Below are positions 5,768 through 11,968 of a stretch of 11,968 nt of DNA, piece by piece; position 1 is the stretch's first letter; the number at the start of each line of letters is the position of its first letter. A program made the translations under genes and the position numbers. The notes under the pieces are model-generated. The model was not told where the DNA came from and did no database searches. It saw only the letters and a program-made list of their open reading frames with translations. This stretch comes from Pseudomonadota bacterium. Lineage in GTDB: Bacteria; Pseudomonadota; Gammaproteobacteria; Steroidobacterales; Steroidobacteraceae. The stretch covers positions 1 through 11,968 of the forward strand of contig JAKBCE010000073.1 of NCBI GenBank assembly GCA_021808195.1, written 5' to 3'.

Positions 5768-8307
5768 TGCAGATACACCCGCGCCGAGAGCGTGAACATG
5801 CGCGGCTCGCCGGGCAGCACGCTCAGATTATTGGTGAAGCCGGAGCTCTGGTAATACGTCGCGTCGAGCAAATTGGTTACCTTGAACGTCAGGGTGTACC
5901 GGGAGCGCACGTAATACAGTGCGGTATCGACGCGCGTATAGGCGGGCAGGATCAGCATCGGCTCTGCCTTGGTCGGACTGATTCCGTTGCGCTGTCCATC
6001 GTGGATGATGCCGAGCCCGATTCCGAAGCCGCGCAGCGCGGGGGACGAGAACTGATATCGGGACCACAGATGCTCGGCCATCCGCGGCACGTTCGGCAAC
6101 TGCAGACCGACCTCGTAAGCGTCCGTCGACTGGGTGATCTGCGCACGGGTATAAGCTGCGCCGGCGGTGATCTGCCAGTTCGGCAGCGGCCTTGCATTGA
6201 CCTCGAATTCCACACCCTTGGACTGCGCCTTGCCAACCTGCTCATAGCAGCTGCCGTAATTCGCGCACGCGAAATGACTGAACGTATTCCTTTCATCGAT
6301 CCGGAAGAACGCCAGTGTCGAGCTCAGGCGTCCGTGCAGAAATCCGTCCTTCTCCCCCACTTCGTATTGGGTCGCCGACGTCGGTACGAAATTGCTCGTC
6401 CCGTCTATGCTGATGGCATTTGACGGCGGCGGCTCGAACGAGGTGCTGTAACTGGCGTAGAGGCTCCAGTGCTTGTCTGGCTGATAGACGATACCGCCCA
6501 TGGGCAACACATCGTGTGCCGTCGAGACCGTCTCGGGCGCATATTTACCCGTGATCGGGTAGAACGTGCTCAGCCACTGCTTGTCGTAGGCGTAGCGTAG
6601 ACCGACTGATCCCTTCCAGTGTTTCGAGAAAGACAGCTCATCGGCCATGTACGCACCGAAATTCTCGATCACCTCGCTGCGATCGTCGAGCAGCGTATCG
6701 TGTCCCGGAGCCACCAACGGCAGATCGCCGAGTGCGGGCACGTTCGCGTAGCTCGGGTTGTAGATGCTGATGTTGAGCGAGTCCGGTCCCGAGGCCGGTG
6801 CATTGAAGAACTGCTTGCGGTCCTCGTAGGCCGAATCGCGCCCACCGGTCGCCCCGACCACCATCTGGTGGGTCACCCCGAAGGTATCGAATTTCATCTG
6901 CAGATGCGTATCGACGTAATGATATCCGCGTTGATTGATCTGGCCCCGGGCGCGCCGCTGAATGAATTGCAGGTTCGGGCTGATCGCATACATGTCGAAG
7001 CCACGGGCCTCGTCGGTATGCCACACATCGCGCGTCTCCAGGTGCCACGTCCACCCATTTTCGAAGCGATGCACGAAGAACGTAGAGAGTACGCTGCCGT
7101 GCTCCTTGCCGTAGTCGTTCGGCTGCTGATAGCGTGTCGTGATTGGAGCGACGAGATTGATGTTGTTGTTCGGTGCCACCAGGTAGCTGTCGTAACTGTA
7201 GCGAAGCGCCTGGTAAACGTACTGCAGCGTCAGCTTCGTGGCGTTCGAAATGCGCCAAGTGAAGCTCGGCGCGAGGTAGATGTTGCGGTTGTAGGCGTAG
7301 GTGCGGTATGTGTCGGCATTCTGGTCGGATACGATGAACCGGTAGAGAAAGTGGCGATTGCCGGCGATCGGACCGGTGGCGTCCATCCCTGCCGTGAAAC
7401 CCGGCCGCTCGGCAATCCCGACCCCGTGTCCATCGTAAGTCGTGCCGATCGCGGACAGCTCGACCGAACTGCGCGCCTGGGGCTTCTTCGTCACTAGGTT
7501 GATGAACCCTCCGGGCTGCTCCTCGCCGTTCAACACCGAGGCTGGACCCCGGACGACGTCGATACGCTGGATGCCAATGGTCACGGGCGAACCAAAGCGC
7601 GTTTCGAGCCCTGGCAATCCATCGACGAGGATGGAATTCTGATCATTCGCACCGCTCTCGAAACCGCGGAAGACGATGTCGTAGCCGGTGGATCCGGCGC
7701 TCTGAATGCCGGTCATATAGGAATAAAGTGACGATACGTGCTGAGCCTCAATGGCATGCATGAAGCTCTGCGTATAAGTCGAGATCGAGAACGGGGTGTC
7801 CTTGGCTGGGAGATTCATCTTCATGGCGCTGAAACCGGCGTTGGAGATGAATCGTGCCTCAACCAGCACCGCCTGCAGCGACGGCGGTCGTTTGCCGGAT
7901 CGCCTTGGACTGATGGTGTGCGGCGGCGGCTGGGACACCGGCGCGTCCGTCGTTTGTGCCGAGGCCGCTTTGGCATCGGTGGCGTTGGTACGACGGATCG
8001 CAATGGTGTGGGCGTTGACGCGGGCGAAGGTGAAACCGGATCCGGACAGCAGCTGCCGCAAGGCGGCATGGACACCCATGTTTCCGGCGAGCCGTCGGGC
8101 CTTGAGGTGCTCGAGCGCCCGGTAATCGAACAGCAGCTGCACGCGCGCCTGATGCGCGAACTCGCGCAGGGCCGCCGGCATCGGCTGTGCGGGAATGTTG
8201 AAAGCGATCGGCTGGTCTGCGGCCGCTGCGATCGGCGCGACGGCCATCGAAGCACAAACCAGCAGAGCCGCCCCGAAGGTCATCCACCATCGTGCAATTC
8301 GTAGCAT
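5764..8307 (-). CDS. TonB-dependent siderophore-type receptor with N-terminal STN signalling domain
   Basis: An 847-residue outer-membrane receptor/transducer. A signal peptide spans 1-30 (cleavage around APIAAAA-D). A secretin/TonB short N-terminal (STN) domain covers about 33-105, with FNIPAQPMPAALREFAHQA and a VNAHTIAIR end. A proline-rich linker (105-142) leads to a TonB-box-like LQAVLVEA (144-151). The plug is about 166-277, with VFRGFESGAN (212-221), VDGLPG, RIDVVRGPASVLNGEEQPGG (248-267) and INLVTKKP (269-276), typical of the siderophore-receptor group. The remaining residues form the barrel, with a Cys pair (681, 687) in a probable outer loop. The STN domain means it reports ligand binding to a FecR protein, and fecI/fecR-type genes lie just upstream. 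The final residues are VYLQ rather than the usual terminal aromatic. The start ATG 8307 is preceded by GAGG and a run of nine G. The imported ligand is unknown. Confidence 0.95.
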   Translation of the reverse strand: MLRIARWWMTFGAALLVCASMAVAPIAAAADQPIAFNIPAQPMPAALREFAHQARVQLLFDYRALEHLKARRLAGNMGVHAALRQLLSGSGFTFARVNAHTIAIRRTNATDAKAASAQTTDAPVSQPPPHTISPRRSGKRPPSLQAVLVEARFISNAGFSAMKMNLPAKDTPFSISTYTQSFMHAIEAQHVSSLYSYMTGIQSAGSTGYDIVFRGFESGANDQNSILVDGLPGLETRFGSPVTIGIQRIDVVRGPASVLNGEEQPGGFINLVTKKPQARSSVELSAIGTTYDGHGVGIAERPGFTAGMDATGPIAGNRHFLYRFIVSDQNADTYRTYAYNRNIYLAPSFTWRISNATKLTLQYVYQALRYSYDSYLVAPNNNINLVAPITTRYQQPNDYGKEHGSVLSTFFVHRFENGWTWHLETRDVWHTDEARGFDMYAISPNLQFIQRRARGQINQRGYHYVDTHLQMKFDTFGVTHQMVVGATGGRDSAYEDRKQFFNAPASGPDSLNISIYNPSYANVPALGDLPLVAPGHDTLLDDRSEVIENFGAYMADELSFSKHWKGSVGLRYAYDKQWLSTFYPITGKYAPETVSTAHDVLPMGGIVYQPDKHWSLYASYSTSFEPPPSNAISIDGTSNFVPTSATQYEVGEKDGFLHGRLSSTLAFFRIDERNTFSHFACANYGSCYEQVGKAQSKGVEFEVNARPLPNWQITAGAAYTRAQITQSTDAYEVGLQLPNVPRMAEHLWSRYQFSSPALRGFGIGLGIIHDGQRNGISPTKAEPMLILPAYTRVDTALYYVRSRYTLTFKVTNLLDATYYQSSGFTNNLSVLPGEPRMFTLSARVYLQ

Positions 8308-8320
8308 GTCCCCCCCCCTC
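8308..8320 (-). promoter_or_regulatory. Receptor ribosome-binding site containing a nine-G run
   Basis: On the minus strand the bases before the receptor ATG read GA, then nine consecutive G (8318-8310), then AC. GAGG at the 5' end of the run is 9 nt from the start codon, so the rest of the run forms most of the spacer. A homopolymer in this place can change length by replication slippage and alter ribosome binding. Confidence 0.6.
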
Positions 8321-8363
8321 AGTCGTTTTTATCGTGCGCCTGAGTGTGGACGGACGGCGCTTG

Positions 8364-8370
8364 AAGTTCC
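8364..8370 (-). promoter_or_regulatory. Candidate ECF-type -35 (GGAACTT) before the receptor gene
   Basis: On the minus strand the 79-bp gap between the FecR-type gene and the receptor contains GGAACTT, identical to the classic -35 of extracytoplasmic-function sigma factors, inside CGGTATAGGAACTTC. It lies 56 nt upstream of the receptor ATG, a suitable distance for a promoter with a short leader. The -10 region 16-17 nt downstream (ACACTCA) is not a clear match, so this is a candidate only. It would give the receptor and downstream genes their own sigma-controlled promoter. Confidence 0.35.
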
Positions 8371-8386
8371 TATACCGCGATCGCCC

Positions 8387-9406
8387 TCACTTCGCAGCGG
8401 CGCGGTACAACAGGATGGTGTGATGCGGGCCTGGCAGCGACTGGATATTGAACGAACGGCCCAGGGCCGCCACGAAGCTGTTCACGGCAAGGACGCGGAA
8501 TGTGCCGCCGACGCGCAGCCGCAGGAGATCCGGATCGGTGACGACGATCTTGCGATAATTGGATCGGTTGAATTCGGCGACGGCTCGAGCGAGCGTTTCG
8601 CCGCGGAAATTCAGCTTGCGCCGCAGCCAATGCAGCTGCCGCGCGATATCCTGCGCAGAACCATGGCGCACCACGACGCGATGTGCCGTGACAACGGCCT
8701 CGTCGCCGGCCCATAGCACGGGCTCGGAGCTGCCTGTGGTCGACGAGGCGCCAGTCACCGGCAGGACGGCGACCCGGCCCCTGCGAACGAATATCTGCAC
8801 GGTGCGAGCATCCTTGCGTCGCACGTCGAATACCGTGCCGACATCGCGCACGGTACGTCCATCAGCGCTGACCTGGAAGGGCCAGCGGTCATGGTGTACG
8901 ACTCTGAATTGCGCCTCGCCGCGTACCAGCACGACCGAGCGGATTGCTCGATCGAACCGGACCCGCAACTCGGTGTTCGCGTTGAGCGTCGCGACGGTGC
9001 CGTCCGCAAGGACCATTCGGGACAGCGTCTGCGGCCCGGTGCGGAGCACTTCAGCCACACCTCGAACGGAGAAGTGCCACGCGATCACCAGCCCCGCCGC
9101 GGCGGCTGCGAGCGCGAGCCCTGCGATCGCACGGCGGCGCAGGCGAGGCATGACCGAAGCGCGCCGACGGAGCGCTCGTGCGGGCCCCGGCGCCAGCAGA
9201 TCCGGATCGATTTGCGCACTCCGCGGACGCAGGCGCGAGAGGCGCTCGGTGCGCGCCCATGCCTCTGCGAGCCGCAGATATGCGGCTCGATGGCGAGGAT
9301 CTGCGAGCAGCCACGCAGCAAGATCCGCATCTGCGGCCGCTCCGCGTGCGTCGCTGCGTGCGATCCAAGCAGCTGCACGTTCCTCGATGTCCGTCGCTTC
9401 ACTCAT
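8387..9406 (-). CDS. FecR-family anti-sigma / sigma regulator
   Basis: A 339-residue single-pass inner-membrane protein that couples the receptor to the sigma factor. The cytoplasmic N-terminus (about 1-60) is the usual FecR N-terminal (DUF4880-like) helical region, with AAAWIARSD (11-19), AAWLLADPRHRAAY (40-43 region ends AAY) and a following AEAW. A basic patch (RRRASVMPRLRRR) precedes the transmembrane segment at about 93-112. The periplasmic FecR domain (about 122-222) has LADGTVATLNANTELRV (143-159 region), LVRGEAQFRV and VGTVFDVR. A C-terminal STN-like domain (about 274-336) has LARAVAEFNRSN and a closing FNIQSL. In FecI/FecR systems this part contacts the receptor's STN domain. The start ATG 9406 lies inside the sigma gene and overlaps its stop by 8 nt, with only a weak GAAG upstream, so translation is probably coupled. 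The 79-bp gap to the receptor is the largest in the unit. Confidence 0.93.
   Translation of the reverse strand: MSEATDIEERAAAWIARSDARGAAADADLAAWLLADPRHRAAYLRLAEAWARTERLSRLRPRSAQIDPDLLAPGPARALRRRASVMPRLRRRAIAGLALAAAAAGLVIAWHFSVRGVAEVLRTGPQTLSRMVLADGTVATLNANTELRVRFDRAIRSVVLVRGEAQFRVVHHDRWPFQVSADGRTVRDVGTVFDVRRKDARTVQIFVRRGRVAVLPVTGASSTTGSSEPVLWAGDEAVVTAHRVVVRHGSAQDIARQLHWLRRKLNFRGETLARAVAEFNRSNYRKIVVTDPDLLRLRVGGTFRVLAVNSFVAALGRSFNIQSLPGPHHTILLYRAAAK
9268..9289. repeat. Perfect 9-bp inverted repeat inside the FecR-type gene
   Basis: CGAGCCGCA (9268-9276), loop GATA, TGCGGCTCG (9281-9289) form a perfect 9-bp hairpin about 120 bases into the FecR-type coding sequence. It encodes ordinary residues of the N-terminal domain. 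It could affect translation or transcript stability of the coupled pair, or be chance in GC-rich DNA. Confidence 0.6.
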
Positions 9407-9983
9407 GGCGCTTCAACCGGCGTGCCAGGCGGCCCGCCAGGGAGTACGGTTGATCCGACCCCACCTCGCGAGCGAACAGCGCCTCGGCGCAGCGGCGCAC
9501 CGCGCGTGCGAGTAACTGCTCGACGGTGCTCTCCTTGATGCGCAGCCGTTCGGCGATTTCACGCTGGGACATTCCATAGACACGCCGCAGCGTCAGGGCC
9601 TGCCTGCAGCGTTCGGGAAGCTCGGCGACACACTCGGCAAGCAGCGCGAGTTCCTGGTGGGCATTGACGATTTCCTCTACCTGAGCCGATTCGTCGAGCA
9701 CGTCGAGCGCCGCAATGTCGGCGACCAGGCTGATCGGCACGACATCCCGATGCCGCAGCCAGTCGAGCGCGACGTTGCGCGCCACCGTCAGCGCAAACGC
9801 GCGGACGGAGCGGATCTCGGCGCTGGATTCGCGTTGCGCGCTCAGCAGGCGCGCGTAGGTTTCCTGCAGAAGCTCATCGACGTCCGCCGCGTTGTGCGCA
9901 TAGCGGAACAGGAAGGCCCGCAGGAGCCCTTCGCTTTCCAGGGCCTCAAGAAGATACCGACTGACGGCTTCGGCCACTCGCAT
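9399..9983 (-). CDS. ECF RNA polymerase sigma factor, FecI-like
   Basis: A 194-residue group IV sigma factor. Region 2 (about 14-80) has DVDELLQETYARLL (34-47) and RAFALTVARNVALDWLRHR (61-79). Region 4 (about 117-168) has ELPERCRQALTLRRVYGMSQ (121-140) and the helix-turn-helix REIAERLRIKESTVEQLLAR (141-160). No region 1.1 or 3 is present, which is normal for ECF factors. It directs RNA polymerase to promoters activated by a surface signal; the FecR-type gene overlaps its 3' end and the STN receptor follows, the classic fecIR-receptor order. The annotated ATG at 9983 is separated by a single base from a run of seven G (9991-9985), which is too close to be a normal Shine-Dalgarno. GTG at codon 3 (9977-9975) would have that run 7 nt upstream, so the true start may be two codons later. 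The C-terminal tail (about 170-194) is basic and unusual in length. Confidence 0.93.
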   Translation of the reverse strand: MRVAEAVSRYLLEALESEGLLRAFLFRYAHNAADVDELLQETYARLLSAQRESSAEIRSVRAFALTVARNVALDWLRHRDVVPISLVADIAALDVLDESAQVEEIVNAHQELALLAECVAELPERCRQALTLRRVYGMSQREIAERLRIKESTVEQLLARAVRRCAEALFAREVGSDQPYSLAGRLARRLKRHE

Positions 9984-10034
9984 GCCCCCCCGGACCGAGA
10001 ATGCGCCGGAGGTTTCGGGCGCGCAAGGGCGTTG

Positions 10035-10075
10035 CGGTCATTTCGACCGAATGGGCGTCTCGCGATGCTCGCGAG
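10035..10075. promoter_or_regulatory. Two inverted repeats between zwf and the sigma gene
   Basis: The 136-bp gap holds CGGTC-ATTTC-GACCG (10035-10049) and CTCGCG-ATGCT-CGCGAG (10059-10075). They could be an operator and a weak terminator for zwf; neither is followed by a U tract on the minus strand. A minus-strand TACACT at 10079-10074 is a possible -10 for the sigma gene but has no clear -35. I see no Fur-box-like sequence here. Confidence 0.3.
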
Positions 10076-10119
10076 TGTAGGAAGTGCGCGCCTCAGCCGT
10101 CTTCAGCGTGCCGCTCGGT

Positions 10120-11499
10120 CTACTCGGACAGATCCGGGTCGTACCATCCCTCGGGCGGCGCGACCCGATCCGCCTCCGGCGGACCCCACGTGCCAGGCTC
10201 GTACGGATAGACCGGTGTGTCGGCCTTCAGCACCGGATCGACGATGCGCCAGGCCTCCTCGACGTAGTCCTCGCGAGCGAACAGCGTCCGGTCGCCGGCC
10301 ATGGCATCGGTGAGCACCCGTTCGTAGGCGTCCATTTCATTGGCGCCCTCGTGGCGGCTCGCGAGTAGTTCATTGGTCTGACCGATACCGAGCTCGGCCT
10401 CGTCCATCACGTTCAAGCCAATCGCCATTTCCGTCTGCGGGCTGATGCGAAAGCGGAAATAATCGTGCTGCGGCGTGCAGCCTGGATACACCGCCGGCGG
10501 CCGGCGCAGATGCGCCACCACTTCCGTGCAGGTGACGGGCAGCGATTTTCCGGCGCGAATGTAAAACGGCACGCCCTGCCAACGCCAGTTGTCCACTGCC
10601 AGACGCAACGCCGCGAAGGTTTCAGTCTTCGATCCGGCCGCGACGCCAGGCTCGTTCAGGTAACCGCGGAACTGGCCGCGCACCAGGCTCGAGGTCGTCA
10701 GCTCCGGAATCGCTTTGAGGACCTTCACCTTCTCGTCGCGGATCGACTCGCTGTCGGTGCGGGCTGGCGGTTCCATGGCGAGATTGGCGAGCACCTGAAA
10801 CAGGTGGTTCTGGACCACGTCGCGCACCGCGCCGACCGGATCGTAGAATCCGCCGCGACCTTGGATGCCGAAGTTCTCGGCCATCGTGATCTGCACGCTC
10901 TTGATGTAATCGCGATTCCAGAACGCCTCGAGCAGCGCGTTCGTGAATCGGAAGAACACCATGTTGTGCACCGGTCGCTTACCCAGATAATGATCGATCC
11001 GGAAGATGTGCTCTTCATCGAACGAGCCGAGCAGGATTGCGTTCAGTTCGCGGGCCGACTGCAAGTCGCGACCGAAGGGCTTCTCCACCACAACGCGCGA
11101 ACCGGCCTCCGTGCAGCCCGCATGGGCGAGCTGTTCGACGACCTTACCGAACAGCGAGGGCGGTATGGCGAGGTAATGGGCCGGCCGGTGCGCGGTGCCG
11201 AGCTGCTTGCGCAACGTGCTGAAGGTCGCTGCGTCGGAGTAATCCCCATCCACGTAGGACAGCAGTGTGGTCAGCTTGGCAAACGCCGCCTCGTCGACCC
11301 CGCCGCCGTGCTTCTCGAGGCTGTCCCGGGCCCGGGCTCTGAGCTGCTCGATCCCCCAACCCGCCTTCGCCACGCCGATGACCGGCACGTTGAGCGTGCC
11401 GCGCTTCACCATGGCCTGCAGCGCCGGGAAGATCTTCTTGTGCGCCAGATCTCCGGTTGCCCCAAAGAATACCAGCGCGTCGCTGTGGGTGTCGTTCAT
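10120..11499 (-). CDS. zwf: Glucose-6-phosphate 1-dehydrogenase
   Basis: A 459-residue cytoplasmic dehydrogenase that oxidises glucose 6-phosphate to 6-phosphogluconolactone with NAD(P)+, the first step of the oxidative pentose-phosphate and Entner-Doudoroff routes. The dinucleotide-binding motif FGATGDLAHKK is at 12-22. VVVEKPFGRD (136-145) and the active-site signature RIDHYLGK (167-174), with its catalytic His and Lys, are intact. IRAGKSLP (314-321) and NEMDAYERVL (387-396) are further family blocks. It is somewhat shorter than the roughly 490 residues usual for the family; nothing catalytic is missing. The start at 11499 is chosen because the family begins there and GGAAG lies 6 nt upstream; the same frame is open further upstream, but that extension overlaps gnd and lacks family sequence. 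It follows gnd by 22 bp on the same strand, so the two are almost certainly one operon. No 6-phosphogluconolactonase gene lies between them. Confidence 0.96.
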   Translation of the reverse strand: MNDTHSDALVFFGATGDLAHKKIFPALQAMVKRGTLNVPVIGVAKAGWGIEQLRARARDSLEKHGGGVDEAAFAKLTTLLSYVDGDYSDAATFSTLRKQLGTAHRPAHYLAIPPSLFGKVVEQLAHAGCTEAGSRVVVEKPFGRDLQSARELNAILLGSFDEEHIFRIDHYLGKRPVHNMVFFRFTNALLEAFWNRDYIKSVQITMAENFGIQGRGGFYDPVGAVRDVVQNHLFQVLANLAMEPPARTDSESIRDEKVKVLKAIPELTTSSLVRGQFRGYLNEPGVAAGSKTETFAALRLAVDNWRWQGVPFYIRAGKSLPVTCTEVVAHLRRPPAVYPGCTPQHDYFRFRISPQTEMAIGLNVMDEAELGIGQTNELLASRHEGANEMDAYERVLTDAMAGDRTLFAREDYVEEAWRIVDPVLKADTPVYPYEPGTWGPPEADRVAPPEGWYDPDLSE

Positions 11500-11521
11500 A
11501 GGAATCTTCCGCCGTCCTGAA

Positions 11522-11968
11522 TCACTTCGAGGACTTCTCGAGGTGCCCGCCAAACCCGTAGCGCATGGCAGAGAGAACTTTCGCCTGGAAATCCGCCTCG
11601 CCGCGGGAGCTGAAGCGCTCGTACAGCGCGGTGGTGAGCACCGGCGCCGGCTGCCCTTCGTCGATCGCGGCCTTGATCGTCCAGCGACCTTCGCCGGAGT
11701 CCGAGACACGTCCGGCGAATTTCGCCAGCGGCGGGTCCTGCTGCAGTGCCGCGGCCGTCAGATCGAGCAGCCACGAGGCGATCACGCTGCCGCGGCGCCA
11801 GACCTCGGCGATGTCCGGCAGGTTCAGATCGTACTGGTAGTGCTGCGGGTCGCGCAGCGGCGTCGTTTCCGCGTCGACGTCGCTCGAGCGCTTGCCGACG
11901 TTCGCCGCGCGCAGGATGCCGAGGCCCTCGGCGTACGCGGCCATCAGTCCATATTCGATGCCATTGTG
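11522..11968 (-). CDS. gnd: 6-phosphogluconate dehydrogenase (decarboxylating), C-terminal fragment
   Basis: This is the last 148 codons of the enzyme that oxidatively decarboxylates 6-phosphogluconate to ribulose 5-phosphate. The frame stays open to the window edge, where it reads [19 protein letters not shown], the hallmark helix that follows the catalytic lysine; that lysine and the NADP-binding Rossmann domain lie outside the window. Other blocks seen are [19 protein letters not shown] and the all-helical C-terminal part with [19 protein letters not shown] and [10 protein letters not shown]. The compact C-terminus that stops soon after this block fits the short (about 300-residue, GndA-like) form rather than the 470-residue form. 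It ends at TGA 11524-11522, 22 bp before zwf, with which it forms an operon. Confidence 0.94.
   Translation of the reverse strand, partial: HNGIEYGLMAAYAEGLGILRAANVGKRSSDVDAETTPLRDPQHYQYDLNLPDIAEVWRRGSVIASWLLDLTAAALQQDPPLAKFAGRVSDSGEGRWTIKAAIDEGQPAPVLTTALYERFSSRGEADFQAKVLSAMRYGFGGHLEKSSK

Noticed and set aside
4766..5854. Long plus-strand open frame (362 codons) opposite the PstS-like and receptor genes
   Set aside because: It is antisense to two convincing genes, has Arg/His-rich composition typical of GC-rich shadow frames, and shows no domain features.
6619..7497. Plus-strand open frame (292 codons) opposite the receptor barrel
   Set aside because: Shadow of a clear TonB-dependent receptor; no ribosome-binding site or domain content.
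8363..8375. GAAGTTCCTATAC, identical to one arm of the yeast FRT recombination site
   Set aside because: Only one 13-base arm is present, with no inverted second arm at the right spacing. There is no reason for FRT in this context; the same bases are better read as an ECF -35 on the minus strand.
10465..11520. Plus-strand open frame (351 codons) opposite zwf
   Set aside because: Antisense to an intact G6PD gene with full catalytic signatures. His/Arg-rich shadow composition.
1..11968. CRISPR array, tRNA/rRNA genes, insertion sequences or att sites
   Set aside because: No regularly spaced direct repeats, no tRNA-like cloverleaf sequence, no transposase or integrase coding sequence and no terminal inverted repeats were seen.

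Overview
The window is a dense, GC-rich bacterial chromosome segment. It has full-length genes packed end to end, short gaps, several ATGA-type overlaps, and no RNA genes, CRISPR arrays or insertion sequences that I can see. Codon choice is strongly G/C at third positions. The mix of an outer-membrane TonB-dependent receptor with a FecI/FecR pair, an OYE-type reductase and a gnd-zwf pair points to a Gram-negative proteobacterium. A gammaproteobacterium is my guess; the sequence does not fix the lineage.

Layout. The left plus-strand block (1-2056) holds the 3' end of a phosphofructokinase gene, a small two-CBS-domain protein, and a class III (YqjM/XenA-like) old yellow enzyme with its own probable leader. 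It ends 9 bp from a convergent minus-strand gene. Everything from 2066 to the right edge is on the minus strand. Read in transcription order from the right edge, it holds the end of gnd (6-phosphogluconate dehydrogenase), zwf (glucose-6-phosphate dehydrogenase, 22 bp later), a 136-bp gap with two small inverted repeats, and then six genes that look like one transcription unit (9983 down to 2066).

The six-gene unit is the centre of interest. It encodes an ECF sigma factor of FecI type, a FecR-type anti-sigma/transducer (8-nt overlap), a TonB-dependent receptor with an N-terminal STN signalling domain (79-bp gap), a PstS-like periplasmic binding protein (4-nt ATGA overlap), a secreted YVTN/YncE-like beta-propeller (10-bp gap), and a secreted protein made of two tandem copies of an alpha/beta domain (4-nt ATGA overlap). 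The first three make a standard cell-surface signalling circuit: ligand at the receptor, STN to FecR in the periplasm, release of the sigma factor, and transcription of the receptor operon. The last three all carry export signals, and no permease, ATPase or cytoplasmic enzyme is encoded with them. This suggests an outer-membrane/periplasmic uptake or sensing module whose ligand cannot be read from the sequence. The binding protein lacks the usual phosphate-binding SGT signature, so phosphate should not be assumed.

Metabolic context. Phosphofructokinase at one end and the two oxidative pentose-phosphate dehydrogenases at the other are housekeeping carbon genes flanking the module. The sigma gene begins just after zwf on the same strand, so read-through from gnd-zwf is possible but unproven.
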